Source: UBA952 sp044361535 (lineage in GTDB: Bacteria; Bacteroidota; Bacteroidia; Flavobacteriales_D; Crocinitomicaceae). From it: 64,000 bases of DNA. This document shows positions 1-8,472 of this stretch, piece after piece. The stretch covers positions 1 to 64,000 of the forward strand of contig JBIKIQ010000010.1 of assembly GCA_044361535.1 (NCBI GenBank), given 5' to 3'. The notes beneath the pieces were generated by a model. The model did not search any database, was not told the origin of the DNA, and worked only from the letters and a program-made list of their open reading frames with translations. Position 1 is the stretch's first letter. Each line of letters begins with the position of its first letter. The translations under genes and the position numbers were made by a program.

Positions 1-131
1 CAGACGATGAAAAACTACGCCAACAAATGGACGAAAAGTGGTATTTAGGTTTGGCAAAAACGTTAGTCAATAATGTATTGACAGCAGTTGGTTCTGGAGA
101 TAGTTTAAAGGGTTGGTATATAAAGAAATAA
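1..131 (+). CDS. C-terminal end of an unidentified protein (5'-truncated by window edge)
   Basis: An open frame runs in from the left edge (codons in phase with position 3) and stops with TAA at 129-131, giving 42 visible residues that end in GDSLKGWYIKK. The tail is basic and hydrophilic with no recognisable motif, so I cannot name the family. It ends 4 nt before the wzm start on the same strand, so it probably belongs to the same glycan operon. Confidence 0.6.
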   Translation, partial: DDEKLRQQMDEKWYLGLAKTLVNNVLTAVGSGDSLKGWYIKK

Positions 132-135
132 GAAA

Positions 136-993
136 ATGAAAGAAGAGTGGGATATTATAATTAAACCAAAAAGATCTCTTTTTGAAATTGATTTGAAGTC
201 CTTATGGCGGTACAGGGATTTACTAAGAATGTTTGTATATCGGGATTTCGTAACTTACTACAAACAGACTGTACTTGGTCCTTTGTGGTTTTTTATTCAA
301 CCTTTATTTACGGCAGCAATCAATCTTTTTGTTTTTGGGAGTTTAGCAGGACTGGGTCCACAAGGCGTACCAGGTTTTTTGTTTTATTTGTCTGGACCTA
401 TTTTATGGCAGTATTTTCAAGATACTTTTACAAAGACAGCTGCTACTTTTGTGGAAAACCAAGCAATTTTTGGAAAAGTATATTTCCCTAGGTTGATCAT
501 GCCATTAACGGTTTTAATTTCAGGATTATTAAAATTTGGTGTTCAATTAATATTATTACTAGTTGCCATTGGGTATTATTATTTCATGGAGGGAAAATTA
601 ACGATACAATGGCAAATCATTTATTTTCCCGTTTTATTGATTATCATCATGATTTTAGCCATGGGTTTTGGTTTGTTAGTTTCGTCACTCACTACGAAAT
701 ATAGGGATTTGAAATTTTTAATTGATTTTGCAATTCCGCTTATGAAATATATCACCCCGGGTATTGCTACCACCTATGTCCTATTCATTGAAAAACTACC
801 TGTTAATTTAATACCGTTTGCAGCATATAACCCACTTGGTTATCTTATTGATTCATTCAATTTTATGTTTGTTGGAGCAGGAACATTTGATTGGGGAAAT
901 ATTGGTTATGCCTTTGTTTTTTCAATTAGTACTTTCCTATTTGGAATTATCATATTTAATCAAGTTGAGAAAAATTTCATGGATACTGTTTAA
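136..993 (+). CDS. wzm: ABC-2 type polysaccharide export permease (Wzm-like)
   Basis: Membrane subunit of an ABC exporter that moves lipid-linked surface polysaccharide across the inner membrane. The 285-residue length is typical. A cytoplasmic N-terminus carrying the amphipathic segment SLWRYRDLLRMFVYRDF, characteristic of this family, precedes about six hydrophobic segments (near residues 48-70, 78-92, 120-147, 160-182, 190-235 and 255-275). The ATG lies 4 nt after the upstream stop. The ATPase partner wzt follows after 105 nt with no gene between, as is usual for Wzm/Wzt pairs. The family is clear; the exact glycan (O-antigen or capsule) cannot be read from the sequence. Confidence 0.9.
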   Translation: MKEEWDIIIKPKRSLFEIDLKSLWRYRDLLRMFVYRDFVTYYKQTVLGPLWFFIQPLFTAAINLFVFGSLAGLGPQGVPGFLFYLSGPILWQYFQDTFTKTAATFVENQAIFGKVYFPRLIMPLTVLISGLLKFGVQLILLLVAIGYYYFMEGKLTIQWQIIYFPVLLIIIMILAMGFGLLVSSLTTKYRDLKFLIDFAIPLMKYITPGIATTYVLFIEKLPVNLIPFAAYNPLGYLIDSFNFMFVGAGTFDWGNIGYAFVFSISTFLFGIIIFNQVEKNFMDTV

Positions 994-1098
994 CCATTTT
1001 TTACAGAATTAATCCACCATTCCTTTGATAGAAAAAAACAGAATTTTAGTTAGTTATAATCAGTTATTCAAAATAGAATATTCATTTTTACCCATAAC

Positions 1099-2331
1099 AT
1101 GAAGGTAATAGAAGTAGAAAATTTATCGAAACTCTATGATTTAGGCCAGGTTGGCACGGGTACGCTGTCAAAGGATCTAAATCGTGCATGGGCAAGAATA
1201 ACCGGAAAGGCTGATCCCTATGCAACATTAGCCGAATTGAATGATCGAACGAAAAAAAGTAAATCAAGTACGGTGTTTGCTTTGAAAGATATTAATTTTA
1301 GCGTTGAACAAGGCGATGTTGTTGGAATTATTGGGAAAAATGGAGCAGGAAAGAGCACTTTATTAAAAATACTATCACAAATTACCTCTCCAAGTTCGGG
1401 GAATATTAAAATCAAAGGCCGTGTTGCATCGCTCCTTGAAGTAGGAACAGGAATGCACCCAGAAATGACAGCCCGACAAAATATCTATTTGAATGGATCA
1501 ATCATGGGAATGAGGCGACATGAAATCACGCGAAAATTGGATGAAATAGTTGATTTTGCTGGAATAGGGAAATACTTAGACACGCCGATTAAACGATTTA
1601 GTTCAGGGATGCAAGTAAGACTCGGTTTTGCTGTAGCTGCACATTTAGAACCGGAAATACTTATCGTTGATGAAGTTTTAGCTGTAGGTGATGCCGAATT
1701 TCAAAAAAAAGCAATTGGAAAAATGCAAGATGTTTCAAAGGATGGAGATCGAACGGTATTATTTGTTAGTCATAACATGGCTGCCGTTAAAGAACTTTGT
1801 ACAAAAGGGATTTTCCTATCAAATGGTACCGTAAAAAATGTAGGGGAAATAGGAACTATTATTAATGATTATATTTTTAGTGATTCCAGTAATTCAATTT
1901 ATGTTCCTGAAAATGTAAAAACAAATGTACCTGTAGCCTTAAAAAAGATTAAAGTTTTAAATGATTTGTTAATACCTAGTTCTGACTTTACTGTTGAAGA
2001 TTTTATTACCATTGAATTTGATTTTGAAAATTATGATTTTCAAAATGAGTATAGTTTATTTGTAATAATAAAAAATATGTATGGAGCACCAGTTTTTTCA
2101 TGTGAGAAGAAAATTCGAGAGAATAAGAGTTTAAAATTAAAACTGAATAATTACTTCTTAACAAGAGGTATATATTGCATACATGCGTTCATACATATAC
2201 CTAAAATTGAACAAATTGATGTAGCCCTTGATGTTTGTCAGTTTTCAATAACGGATGCTACATCAGAATTGGCAATACATGGAAATTATGAATATGGAAA
2301 TGTTTTTGGAACTTATAACTGGATAAAATGA
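1099..2331 (+). CDS. wzt: Polysaccharide ABC transporter ATP-binding protein with C-terminal glycan-recognition-type domain (Wzt-like)
   Basis: ATPase partner of the preceding permease. Residues about 60-250 form the nucleotide-binding domain: Walker A GKNGAGKS at 79-86, signature SSGMQ, Walker B ILIVDEVLAVGD and H-loop SHNM. The ATPase core begins unusually late because of an N-terminal insert of about 40 residues, typical of Wzt/TagH/KpsT-like proteins. Residues about 270-410 are a beta-rich extension (YSLFVIIKNMYGAPVFSCEKK). In characterised Wzt proteins this domain reads the non-reducing-end cap of the glycan. It overlaps the methyltransferase gene by 4 nt (ATGA), consistent with coupled translation and with methylation as a possible terminal modification; that link is inference. 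Confidence 0.92.
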   Translation: MKVIEVENLSKLYDLGQVGTGTLSKDLNRAWARITGKADPYATLAELNDRTKKSKSSTVFALKDINFSVEQGDVVGIIGKNGAGKSTLLKILSQITSPSSGNIKIKGRVASLLEVGTGMHPEMTARQNIYLNGSIMGMRRHEITRKLDEIVDFAGIGKYLDTPIKRFSSGMQVRLGFAVAAHLEPEILIVDEVLAVGDAEFQKKAIGKMQDVSKDGDRTVLFVSHNMAAVKELCTKGIFLSNGTVKNVGEIGTIINDYIFSDSSNSIYVPENVKTNVPVALKKIKVLNDLLIPSSDFTVEDFITIEFDFENYDFQNEYSLFVIIKNMYGAPVFSCEKKIRENKSLKLKLNNYFLTRGIYCIHAFIHIPKIEQIDVALDVCQFSITDATSELAIHGNYEYGNVFGTYNWIK

Positions 2332-3074
2332 TAACACTAAAAAAACTTAAAAACTACTACAATTGGGGAGGGAGATTTTTAACTGACTCCTATCACCTCG
2401 ATGCAAGGGAATTAAACGAAAAAGAAATGGCCAAAAGACCATACAGATATGATGTCATAAATTTTTTAATTTCCAGTTTGAAACGTGAAACAACCTATTT
2501 GGAAATCGGTGTAAGAAACCCCGCTAATAATTTTAATAAAATTAATGCGTCTACTAAATTCAGTGTAGACCCTGGTCTTGAGTTTAAAGAAAATCCGGTA
2601 GATTTTGTTCTAACAAGTGATCAATTTTTTGAGCAACTTCGATCTGGGAAGGTTCTAAAAAATGATATTAAATTTGATGTAATCTTTATCGACGGACTTC
2701 ATACAGCAGAACAAGTGGATCGAGACATAAAAAATGCCTTAGAGTTTATTAAGGAAGACGGGTTTATTGTTCTACACGACTGTAATCCTCCTACTGAGTC
2801 TCATGCGAGGGAAGAACACAAATATGAAATTTCTCCAGCGATGCAAAATTGGAACGGAACCACCTGGAAAGGTTTTGTAAAATGGAGACAAAATCCAGCT
2901 GTTTTTTCTTGTACAATCGATACGGATTGGGGAGTTGGAATTATTTCAAAAACGAAGAATGTAGGTTCATACACAAAGGAAGTAAACGAGTACTTCGAAT
3001 ATTCTGTGTTTTCGAAAAATCGCAAGGAATTTTTAAATCTTATAAATTTTGAAGATTTTAAATCCTTCTTTTGA
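2328..3074 (+). CDS. Class I SAM-dependent methyltransferase (Methyltransf_24-like)
   Basis: Predicted cytoplasmic methyltransferase of 248 residues. TTYLEIGVR at about residue 57 is the glycine-containing SAM-binding loop (motif I). FDVIFIDGLHTAEQVDRDI and GFIVLHDCNPP are the acidic strand motifs typical of the Methyltransf_24 group found in glycan and secondary-metabolite clusters. Its start overlaps the wzt stop by 4 nt and its stop overlaps the next gene's TTG start, so it sits in a tightly packed operon. A sugar or glycan-cap O-methyltransferase is the most likely role, inferred from context; the substrate cannot be determined. Confidence 0.8.
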   Translation: MITLKKLKNYYNWGGRFLTDSYHLDARELNEKEMAKRPYRYDVINFLISSLKRETTYLEIGVRNPANNFNKINASTKFSVDPGLEFKENPVDFVLTSDQFFEQLRSGKVLKNDIKFDVIFIDGLHTAEQVDRDIKNALEFIKEDGFIVLHDCNPPTESHAREEHKYEISPAMQNWNGTTWKGFVKWRQNPAVFSCTIDTDWGVGIISKTKNVGSYTKEVNEYFEYSVFSKNRKEFLNLINFEDFKSFF

Positions 3075-4285
3075 AGAATTTTCGCTTAATAGTTCTTTTC
3101 TTTTACATATATTGGTATACAATATTGTCATTTGTATTACCTTTTTTATTAACAAAATCAAACAAAAAGAAGAAAAGTATTTTGTATTTAGCAGCATTTT
3201 TTCCAGAAAATGCAGGATATCATTGGAGAGTATCTAAATGGAGAGAAGAACTAGAAAAAAAAGGATATAAAGTAGATGTTTTTTCTGCATTAAATGAAAC
3301 AGAGTTTAAAACTCTCCTTGCACAAAATCATTTTAAATTCCTTATCACTTTTATACGAAGAAGATTTTGGCAGATTGTCCATTCTAGAAATTATGAAACG
3401 GTAATTGTTCGAAGAGAAATACTTTTGTTCAATGATTATGGAAATTTGTTTTTAGAAAAACTCTTACATAAATATCATCCAAAAGCCATATTAGATTTTG
3501 ATGATGATATTGCAGCAGCAAAAGAACAACCTAAAATTATCACTAATTGGTACGGTAAATTAATGAAAGAGAATGGGAATAAATTTAATGAAACACTTCG
3601 TTTATATTCCTATTTTATGGTCGCATCCGATTATTTAAAGAAAAAGGTACTTTCTGAAAATAAAAATATCGAAAGTAATAATATCTGTGTTATTCCAACT
3701 TGTGTTGATTATAATATCTACAAACCAAAAGAATATCCCAAAAACCAAAATAATATAACATTCGGGTGGATTGGTGGGGATCATAATTATCATCTACTTG
3801 AACCTATTTGGCCTATATTAAATAAATTATCAAAACAATTTACATTTTCTTTTATTGTAATTGGAGGAAGTCCAATTACAGTTGAAACCAAATTTCCATT
3901 GCATTTTATTAAATGGTCTTTACATACAGAAGTAGAAAACCTAAAAAAAATTGATATTGGTATTATGCCACTAACTGATGATTTAGAATCAAAAGGTAAA
4001 GGAGGATTTAAACTCCTTCAGTATATGGGATTAGGAATTGTAAGTATTGCGTCACCGATAACAATTAATTTAGATATAATTGAAAATGAAAACAATGCAC
4101 TTTTCGCACAAAACAATCAAGAATGGGAAGAGAAATTTAAGTTGATTTTATCCAATCAAATTTCTCTTGATAAAATATCGGCAAATGCAAGGCGAAGAAT
4201 TGAAAGTGAATTTACATTTCAATCCAACCATAGAAAATATTTAGAATTTATTAATTATGTGCGGAATAGCGGGAATTTGGTTTAA
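3071..4285 (+). CDS. Glycosyltransferase (GT-B fold, GT1/GT4-like), membrane-anchored N-terminus
   Basis: 404-residue predicted glycosyltransferase. The first 30 residues are strongly hydrophobic (YIYWYTILSFVLPFLLT), probably a membrane anchor. They are followed by a GT-B N-domain (ILYLAAFFPENAGYHWRVSKW) and a C-domain with FGWIGGDHNY, the basic/acidic segment DIGIMPLTDD, KGKGGFKLLQYMGLG and a nucleotide-ribose region. The only start that keeps the whole protein is TTG at 3071, overlapping the upstream stop as TTGA; no in-frame ATG occurs before the first domain. It overlaps asnB by 29 nt. Donor and acceptor sugars are unknown. Confidence 0.8.
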   Translation: MKNFRLIVLFFYIYWYTILSFVLPFLLTKSNKKKKSILYLAAFFPENAGYHWRVSKWREELEKKGYKVDVFSALNETEFKTLLAQNHFKFLITFIRRRFWQIVHSRNYETVIVRREILLFNDYGNLFLEKLLHKYHPKAILDFDDDIAAAKEQPKIITNWYGKLMKENGNKFNETLRLYSYFMVASDYLKKKVLSENKNIESNNICVIPTCVDYNIYKPKEYPKNQNNITFGWIGGDHNYHLLEPIWPILNKLSKQFTFSFIVIGGSPITVETKFPLHFIKWSLHTEVENLKKIDIGIMPLTDDLESKGKGGFKLLQYMGLGIVSIASPITINLDIIENENNALFAQNNQEWEEKFKLILSNQISLDKISANARRRIESEFTFQSNHRKYLEFINYVRNSGNLV

Positions 4286-6050
4286 CGAAAGAAATGAAAA
4301 TCCTCAAATTGCTATTAAAGCAATGACGGATATTATCATTCACCGCGGTCCAGATGGGGAAGGTCAATGGGTTTCTGAAAATAATCAACTTGCCTTAGGA
4401 CATAGGCGTTTATCCATAATTGATCTTACTGATGGGGGTGCTCAACCTATGCATTTTCATGAAAAATACACAATTACGTTTAATGGAGAGATATATAACT
4501 ATATTGAATTAAGAAGCGAATTAATTACTAAGGGATATAGCTTTAAAAGCGATTCAGATACAGAGGTAATTTTGGCTTCCTATGATAATTGGGGAATTGA
4601 TTGTATCGCTCATTTTGATGGCATGTTTGCATTTGCCCTTTACGATAAGACGAATAACTTTTTGTTTTGTGCGAGAGATCGCTTTGGTGAAAAACCTTTT
4701 TATTATTCTTTTCACGAAGGTTCGTTATATTTTGCTTCCGAGATGAAAGCCTTATGGGCAGTTGGGGTGCCAAAAGCACCAAATATGCCAATGCTTTATA
4801 ATTACTTAGCGAATGATTTAGTTGAAAATCCAAATGACCAAAGAGAAACGTTTTATGCAGGTATTTATAAATTAAAATCAGCACATTATTTTATTTATAA
4901 GGGTGATCAAGCAATTAATCAAATTAATTTTTGGAACCTAGAAGTAGGAAATCATGGTGGTTTAAGTTTTAAAGAGGCAAGTAATAAATTAATGGAACTT
5001 CTTGAAACGTCAGTTCGACGAAGACTTCGATCAGATGTTCCTGTTGGAACTTCACTCTCTGGTGGACTTGATTCAAGCACAATAGTAGGTCTTGTTTCTC
5101 ATAAGCAAGCACAAAATCATACCTTTTCAGCGCGTTTTCCAGGTTTCTCAAAAGATGAAGGAAAATATATTGATCTAGTAAGTTCCAAGTTCAATACAAC
5201 TCATCATAACATAGTAGTAAATGAAAATGAACTTCTTCCAGAATTAGAGAAGCTCTTGTTTCATCAAGAGGAGCCCTTTCAAACAGGAAGTATTTTCGCT
5301 CAATATTGTGTGTATCGCGAAGCACGGAGAAATAACGTTATTGTTATGCTTGATGGACAAGGTGCCGATGAAATACTTGGTGGATATGACAAAGATTTTA
5401 AATTTTATTTGCGAGAATTGATTAAATCTAAAGGTGATTCGGAAAGGTTTATTCGACAAATAAAAGAAAATCATAATTACCCATTGTATGTGAATTCAAA
5501 GGAGCGAATGAATATATTTGCTCCAAAAATTTATAGAGGTATTTCCAATATTAAACAAACCTTTGCACCCAAAACTCCAAATGGAATTAGTCATGAATTT
5601 CACAAAGAAAATGCGCCTAAAAAATCTCCGTTTCATGAATTTGGAGATCTCAAGAGTATGCTGCACCATGAATTGACGAATCAAGGTTTGGAGAAACTGT
5701 TGAAATTTGCTGATCGCAATTCTATGGCTCATTCGCTAGAAGTAAGGTTACCTTTTTTATATCATGAATTGGTGGAGTTTGTTTTTACGTTAAAAAGTAA
5801 CCTTTTCTTAAACGATGGTTGGTCAAAAGCAATTTTACGAGAAGGTGTTAAAAATCTTTTACCTAATGAAATAGTTTATCGCAAGGATAAAATTGGATTT
5901 GAAGCACCACATGATAAATGGAGTAAAAGTGATAAAATGAATGATTTATTTATCAACGCACAAGAAAACTTGATAAAAAGTAACATTATTACTCAAAATT
6001 ATCAGAATCGATGGAAAACAATTATTGCCTTTAAATTCTTGAATGCATGA
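4257..6050 (+). CDS. asnB: Asparagine synthase, glutamine-hydrolysing (AsnB family), glycan-cluster member
   Basis: 597 residues. The class II glutaminase domain starts with the nucleophile Cys2 (MCGIAGIW), followed by HRGPDGEG, GHRRLSIID, FNGEIYNY and SDTEV. The C-terminal synthetase domain has the PP-loop SGGLDSS near residue 270 and the acidic motif DGQGADEILGGY. AsnB makes Asn from Asp, but family members inside surface-polysaccharide clusters are often used to amidate sugar carboxylates such as uronic acids. Being embedded between glycosyltransferases, with 29-nt and 4-nt overlaps to its neighbours, favours the latter, which remains inference. Catalytic residues look intact and the length is near normal. 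Confidence 0.9.
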   Translation: MCGIAGIWFNERNENPQIAIKAMTDIIIHRGPDGEGQWVSENNQLALGHRRLSIIDLTDGGAQPMHFHEKYTITFNGEIYNYIELRSELITKGYSFKSDSDTEVILASYDNWGIDCIAHFDGMFAFALYDKTNNFLFCARDRFGEKPFYYSFHEGSLYFASEMKALWAVGVPKAPNMPMLYNYLANDLVENPNDQRETFYAGIYKLKSAHYFIYKGDQAINQINFWNLEVGNHGGLSFKEASNKLMELLETSVRRRLRSDVPVGTSLSGGLDSSTIVGLVSHKQAQNHTFSARFPGFSKDEGKYIDLVSSKFNTTHHNIVVNENELLPELEKLLFHQEEPFQTGSIFAQYCVYREARRNNVIVMLDGQGADEILGGYDKDFKFYLRELIKSKGDSERFIRQIKENHNYPLYVNSKERMNIFAPKIYRGISNIKQTFAPKTPNGISHEFHKENAPKKSPFHEFGDLKSMLHHELTNQGLEKLLKFADRNSMAHSLEVRLPFLYHELVEFVFTLKSNLFLNDGWSKAILREGVKNLLPNEIVYRKDKIGFEAPHDKWSKSDKMNDLFINAQENLIKSNIITQNYQNRWKTIIAFKFLNA

Positions 6051-7234
6051 TGAAGCGAGTGGCAATGTTATTAGATGGTCAAATTCATCAGGATTACAGA
6101 GTTACCAAGATGATTCAAACTTTGTCTACCGTGTATTCCGTTGATTTGTACTATTTAAACGGAAATATTGAAAATGACAAGCTACTTTTCTCGGATAACG
6201 TTAATTTAATTTCTATGAAATATGAGGATAGTAAATTCACAAAACTTTTGAGACATACCTTGTTTTGCTACGAATTTAATTTTTTCATTTCAGCGGTTAT
6301 AAAATCCAAAAAAAAATATGATTTAATATGGGCTAACGACCTAACTACCCTTTATCAAGCCCATATGATTTCTAAAAAATTAAATGCAGAACTAATTTAT
6401 GATTCCCACGAAATATACATCGAAACATTAAATCAATTCCTACCGAGTAATGCTAAAGGATTCAAAAAAGCAATTGTTACATTTCTCTTAAAAATGATGC
6501 GATTACACGGTAAAAAAATCGAAAAAAAGATTTTTAAATCTGTTGATAAATTTATTACAGTAAATAGCTCATTACTTGACTTTTTCAATGAAAAATATAA
6601 TTTAAAGCAAAAAGGAATTTACATATTCAATTATCCGAGTTTATCGACAGAAACTCAAAACAATATTAATGAACGCACTAAATTACCTTATCCAGTTACT
6701 GACGAAGATATAATAATTGTATATCAGGGTGTTTTTAATGAAGGTCGAGGGTTGAGACAACTTGTAAAATCCATGACATTACTTCCAAACAAATTTAAAT
6801 TATTTCTAATTGGTCGAGGAAGTTTATATTCAACTCTGTTAGAATTAATCATGAAGCACAATTTGCAAAATAGAGTTTTTATAGATTTCGCTAACACTGC
6901 GGAAAATTACTACACGAAAACTTGCAATATTGGAATCAATCTTACTGAAGACATTAATTTGAGTAAAAGGTTTGCATCACCCAATAAAGTCTTTCAATAT
7001 ATTCACGCTGGTATCCCAGTTGTTTTATCGAAAGGATATGAGAATTCACTAATCCTTCATCAGTTTAAAATAGGTTGCGAAGTTAATATTGAATCACAGT
7101 CAATTGCAACGGCTATAAATGAAATGGTGCAAAATGGACTAGATAAATACTACACGGAACTTGAAAGAGCTAAAGAAGAATATTGTTGGCAAAAACAAGA
7201 GAGAAAATTATTGGAATATGTTCAATCAATATAA
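6047..7234 (+). CDS. Glycosyltransferase family 4 protein
   Basis: 395-residue GT-B glycosyltransferase. The N-domain carries VAMLLDGQIHQDYRVTKM and the acceptor-side segment YDSHEIYIE. The C-domain has GVFNEGRGLRQLVKSM, LIGRGSLY and the Glyco_transf_4/1-type nucleotide-sugar region FASPNKVFQYIHAGIPVV. The ATG overlaps the asnB stop by 4 nt (ATGA). No signal peptide or membrane span is visible, so it probably acts at the cytoplasmic face. The linkage it makes cannot be inferred. Confidence 0.85.
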   Translation: MMKRVAMLLDGQIHQDYRVTKMIQTLSTVYSVDLYYLNGNIENDKLLFSDNVNLISMKYEDSKFTKLLRHTLFCYEFNFFISAVIKSKKKYDLIWANDLTTLYQAHMISKKLNAELIYDSHEIYIETLNQFLPSNAKGFKKAIVTFLLKMMRLHGKKIEKKIFKSVDKFITVNSSLLDFFNEKYNLKQKGIYIFNYPSLSTETQNNINERTKLPYPVTDEDIIIVYQGVFNEGRGLRQLVKSMTLLPNKFKLFLIGRGSLYSTLLELIMKHNLQNRVFIDFANTAENYYTKTCNIGINLTEDINLSKRFASPNKVFQYIHAGIPVVLSKGYENSLILHQFKIGCEVNIESQSIATAINEMVQNGLDKYYTELERAKEEYCWQKQERKLLEYVQSI

Positions 7235-7239
7235 AACGG

Positions 7240-8472
7240 ATGGTTAGATTAATTGCTGAAAAAATTGATATAACTCCTAATTTTGCTACAAATTTAGCTG
7301 GTTTTTCAAATAGAAATACAGTTGTTTCAAAAGTAAATGACACTATCGAACTAAATGTGTCAATTATCGAAAACAATGGCAATTACTATTTCATTGCAAG
7401 TTTTGATTTACTTTTCATTACTTCTGAACTTCAAACAGTTTTTATCAATATTTTCAAAACTTTATTTCCGACTATTTCACAGTACAACACATTTTTATGC
7501 GCTTCACACACCCATTTTGCGCCCTGCATTGACAATAGAGAATTGCTAGGTGTTAAAGATCATAGGTATATAAAATTTCTTGAAAAAAAAATCCATGATA
7601 TTTTCAAAAATATTAGTTTAAAAAAATTTGAAGAATGTAATATTGAAATTGAAGAATTTTCGCTTTCTGACATAAATTGTAACAGAAGAAGAGAACTAAA
7701 AAGCTTCTTTGGACATCGCAAAAAAATAGTCATGGAACCAGTCACAACTGCTCCCGTTAATTCTATTCTTACCTCGATCAATTTTGTAACTCAGGATTCA
7801 ATAGCTTGTAGATTGTTGAATTTTACATGCCATCCAACAAATAATCCAGATACCAACTCAATTAGCTCTGAATTTGTAGGGACATTTCGAAATACTTTTC
7901 GGGGAAAGCATAATTCACTTCCAGTAGTTTTTATGCAAGGTTTTTCGGGAGATGTCAGAGCATATCCTACGAAACGATATTCGATTCAACGAAAAATCTA
8001 CGAATTAATTAATAGAAGTTTCCCAATTAAATGCTATAAATTTTCGCAAAGTCAATACAATAAATGGTTGAAAGAAATTGAAGAAAAACTGCAAGATCAA
8101 AAGCCTAAGCTGATTAGGATTCATCCAGAATTCGTTAGTTGCAAAAATAATTCAGTAGAAATCAATGATTTAGGCATAGAATGCAAACATGCTAGTGAAT
8201 TGAATATTAAATCCTTACATATTGGCGATCTAATTATTTTGTTTATTTCTGCGGAAGTACTTTCTGGTTATGAAGATTTGTTTTTAATACCTCGTAAAAA
8301 GATCCTTTTCGTAGGCTATGAAGGAAATTGTTTTGGATATTTGCCAACAAATTACGATCTTCGAAAAGGAGGTTATGAAGCCGATGAATTCAAAAAATAC
8401 TTTGACGTGACGGGAAAATTTAATTCAAACTTTGAGGAAATAATAAAAAAATCAGTATGGAAAGTGCTATAG
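7240..8472 (+). CDS. Neutral/alkaline ceramidase-fold hydrolase, zinc-amidase type
   Basis: 410 residues, resembling the N-terminal domain of neutral/alkaline ceramidases (PF04734). Family landmarks appear in order: ITPNFATNLAGFSNR at the N-terminus, SHTH at 89-92, CHPT with His198, FMQGFSGDV at 231-239, Glu339 in ISAEV and Tyr367 in GNCFGYLPT. These match the zinc ligands (His, His, Glu, Tyr) known in Pseudomonas ceramidase. The ceramidase nucleophile Ser in GDVSPN is absent; here the motif reads GDVRAYP, so true ceramidase activity is unlikely. No signal peptide is visible, so it is probably cytoplasmic. A TTG at 7183 would extend it into the upstream gene; ATG at 7240, 5 nt after that stop, is preferred. 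An N-deacylase acting on an amino sugar or lipid intermediate is plausible, but unproven. Confidence 0.7.
   Translation: MVRLIAEKIDITPNFATNLAGFSNRNTVVSKVNDTIELNVSIIENNGNYYFIASFDLLFITSELQTVFINIFKTLFPTISQYNTFLCASHTHFAPCIDNRELLGVKDHRYIKFLEKKIHDIFKNISLKKFEECNIEIEEFSLSDINCNRRRELKSFFGHRKKIVMEPVTTAPVNSILTSINFVTQDSIACRLLNFTCHPTNNPDTNSISSEFVGTFRNTFRGKHNSLPVVFMQGFSGDVRAYPTKRYSIQRKIYELINRSFPIKCYKFSQSQYNKWLKEIEEKLQDQKPKLIRIHPEFVSCKNNSVEINDLGIECKHASELNIKSLHIGDLIILFISAEVLSGYEDLFLIPRKKILFVGYEGNCFGYLPTNYDLRKGGYEADEFKKYFDVTGKFNSNFEEIIKKSVWKVL

Noticed and set aside
7183..7239. TTG start giving 19 extra residues to the ceramidase-fold protein
   Set aside because: It would overlap the preceding glycosyltransferase by 52 nt, and the extra residues are not similar to the family; the ATG at 7240 fits.
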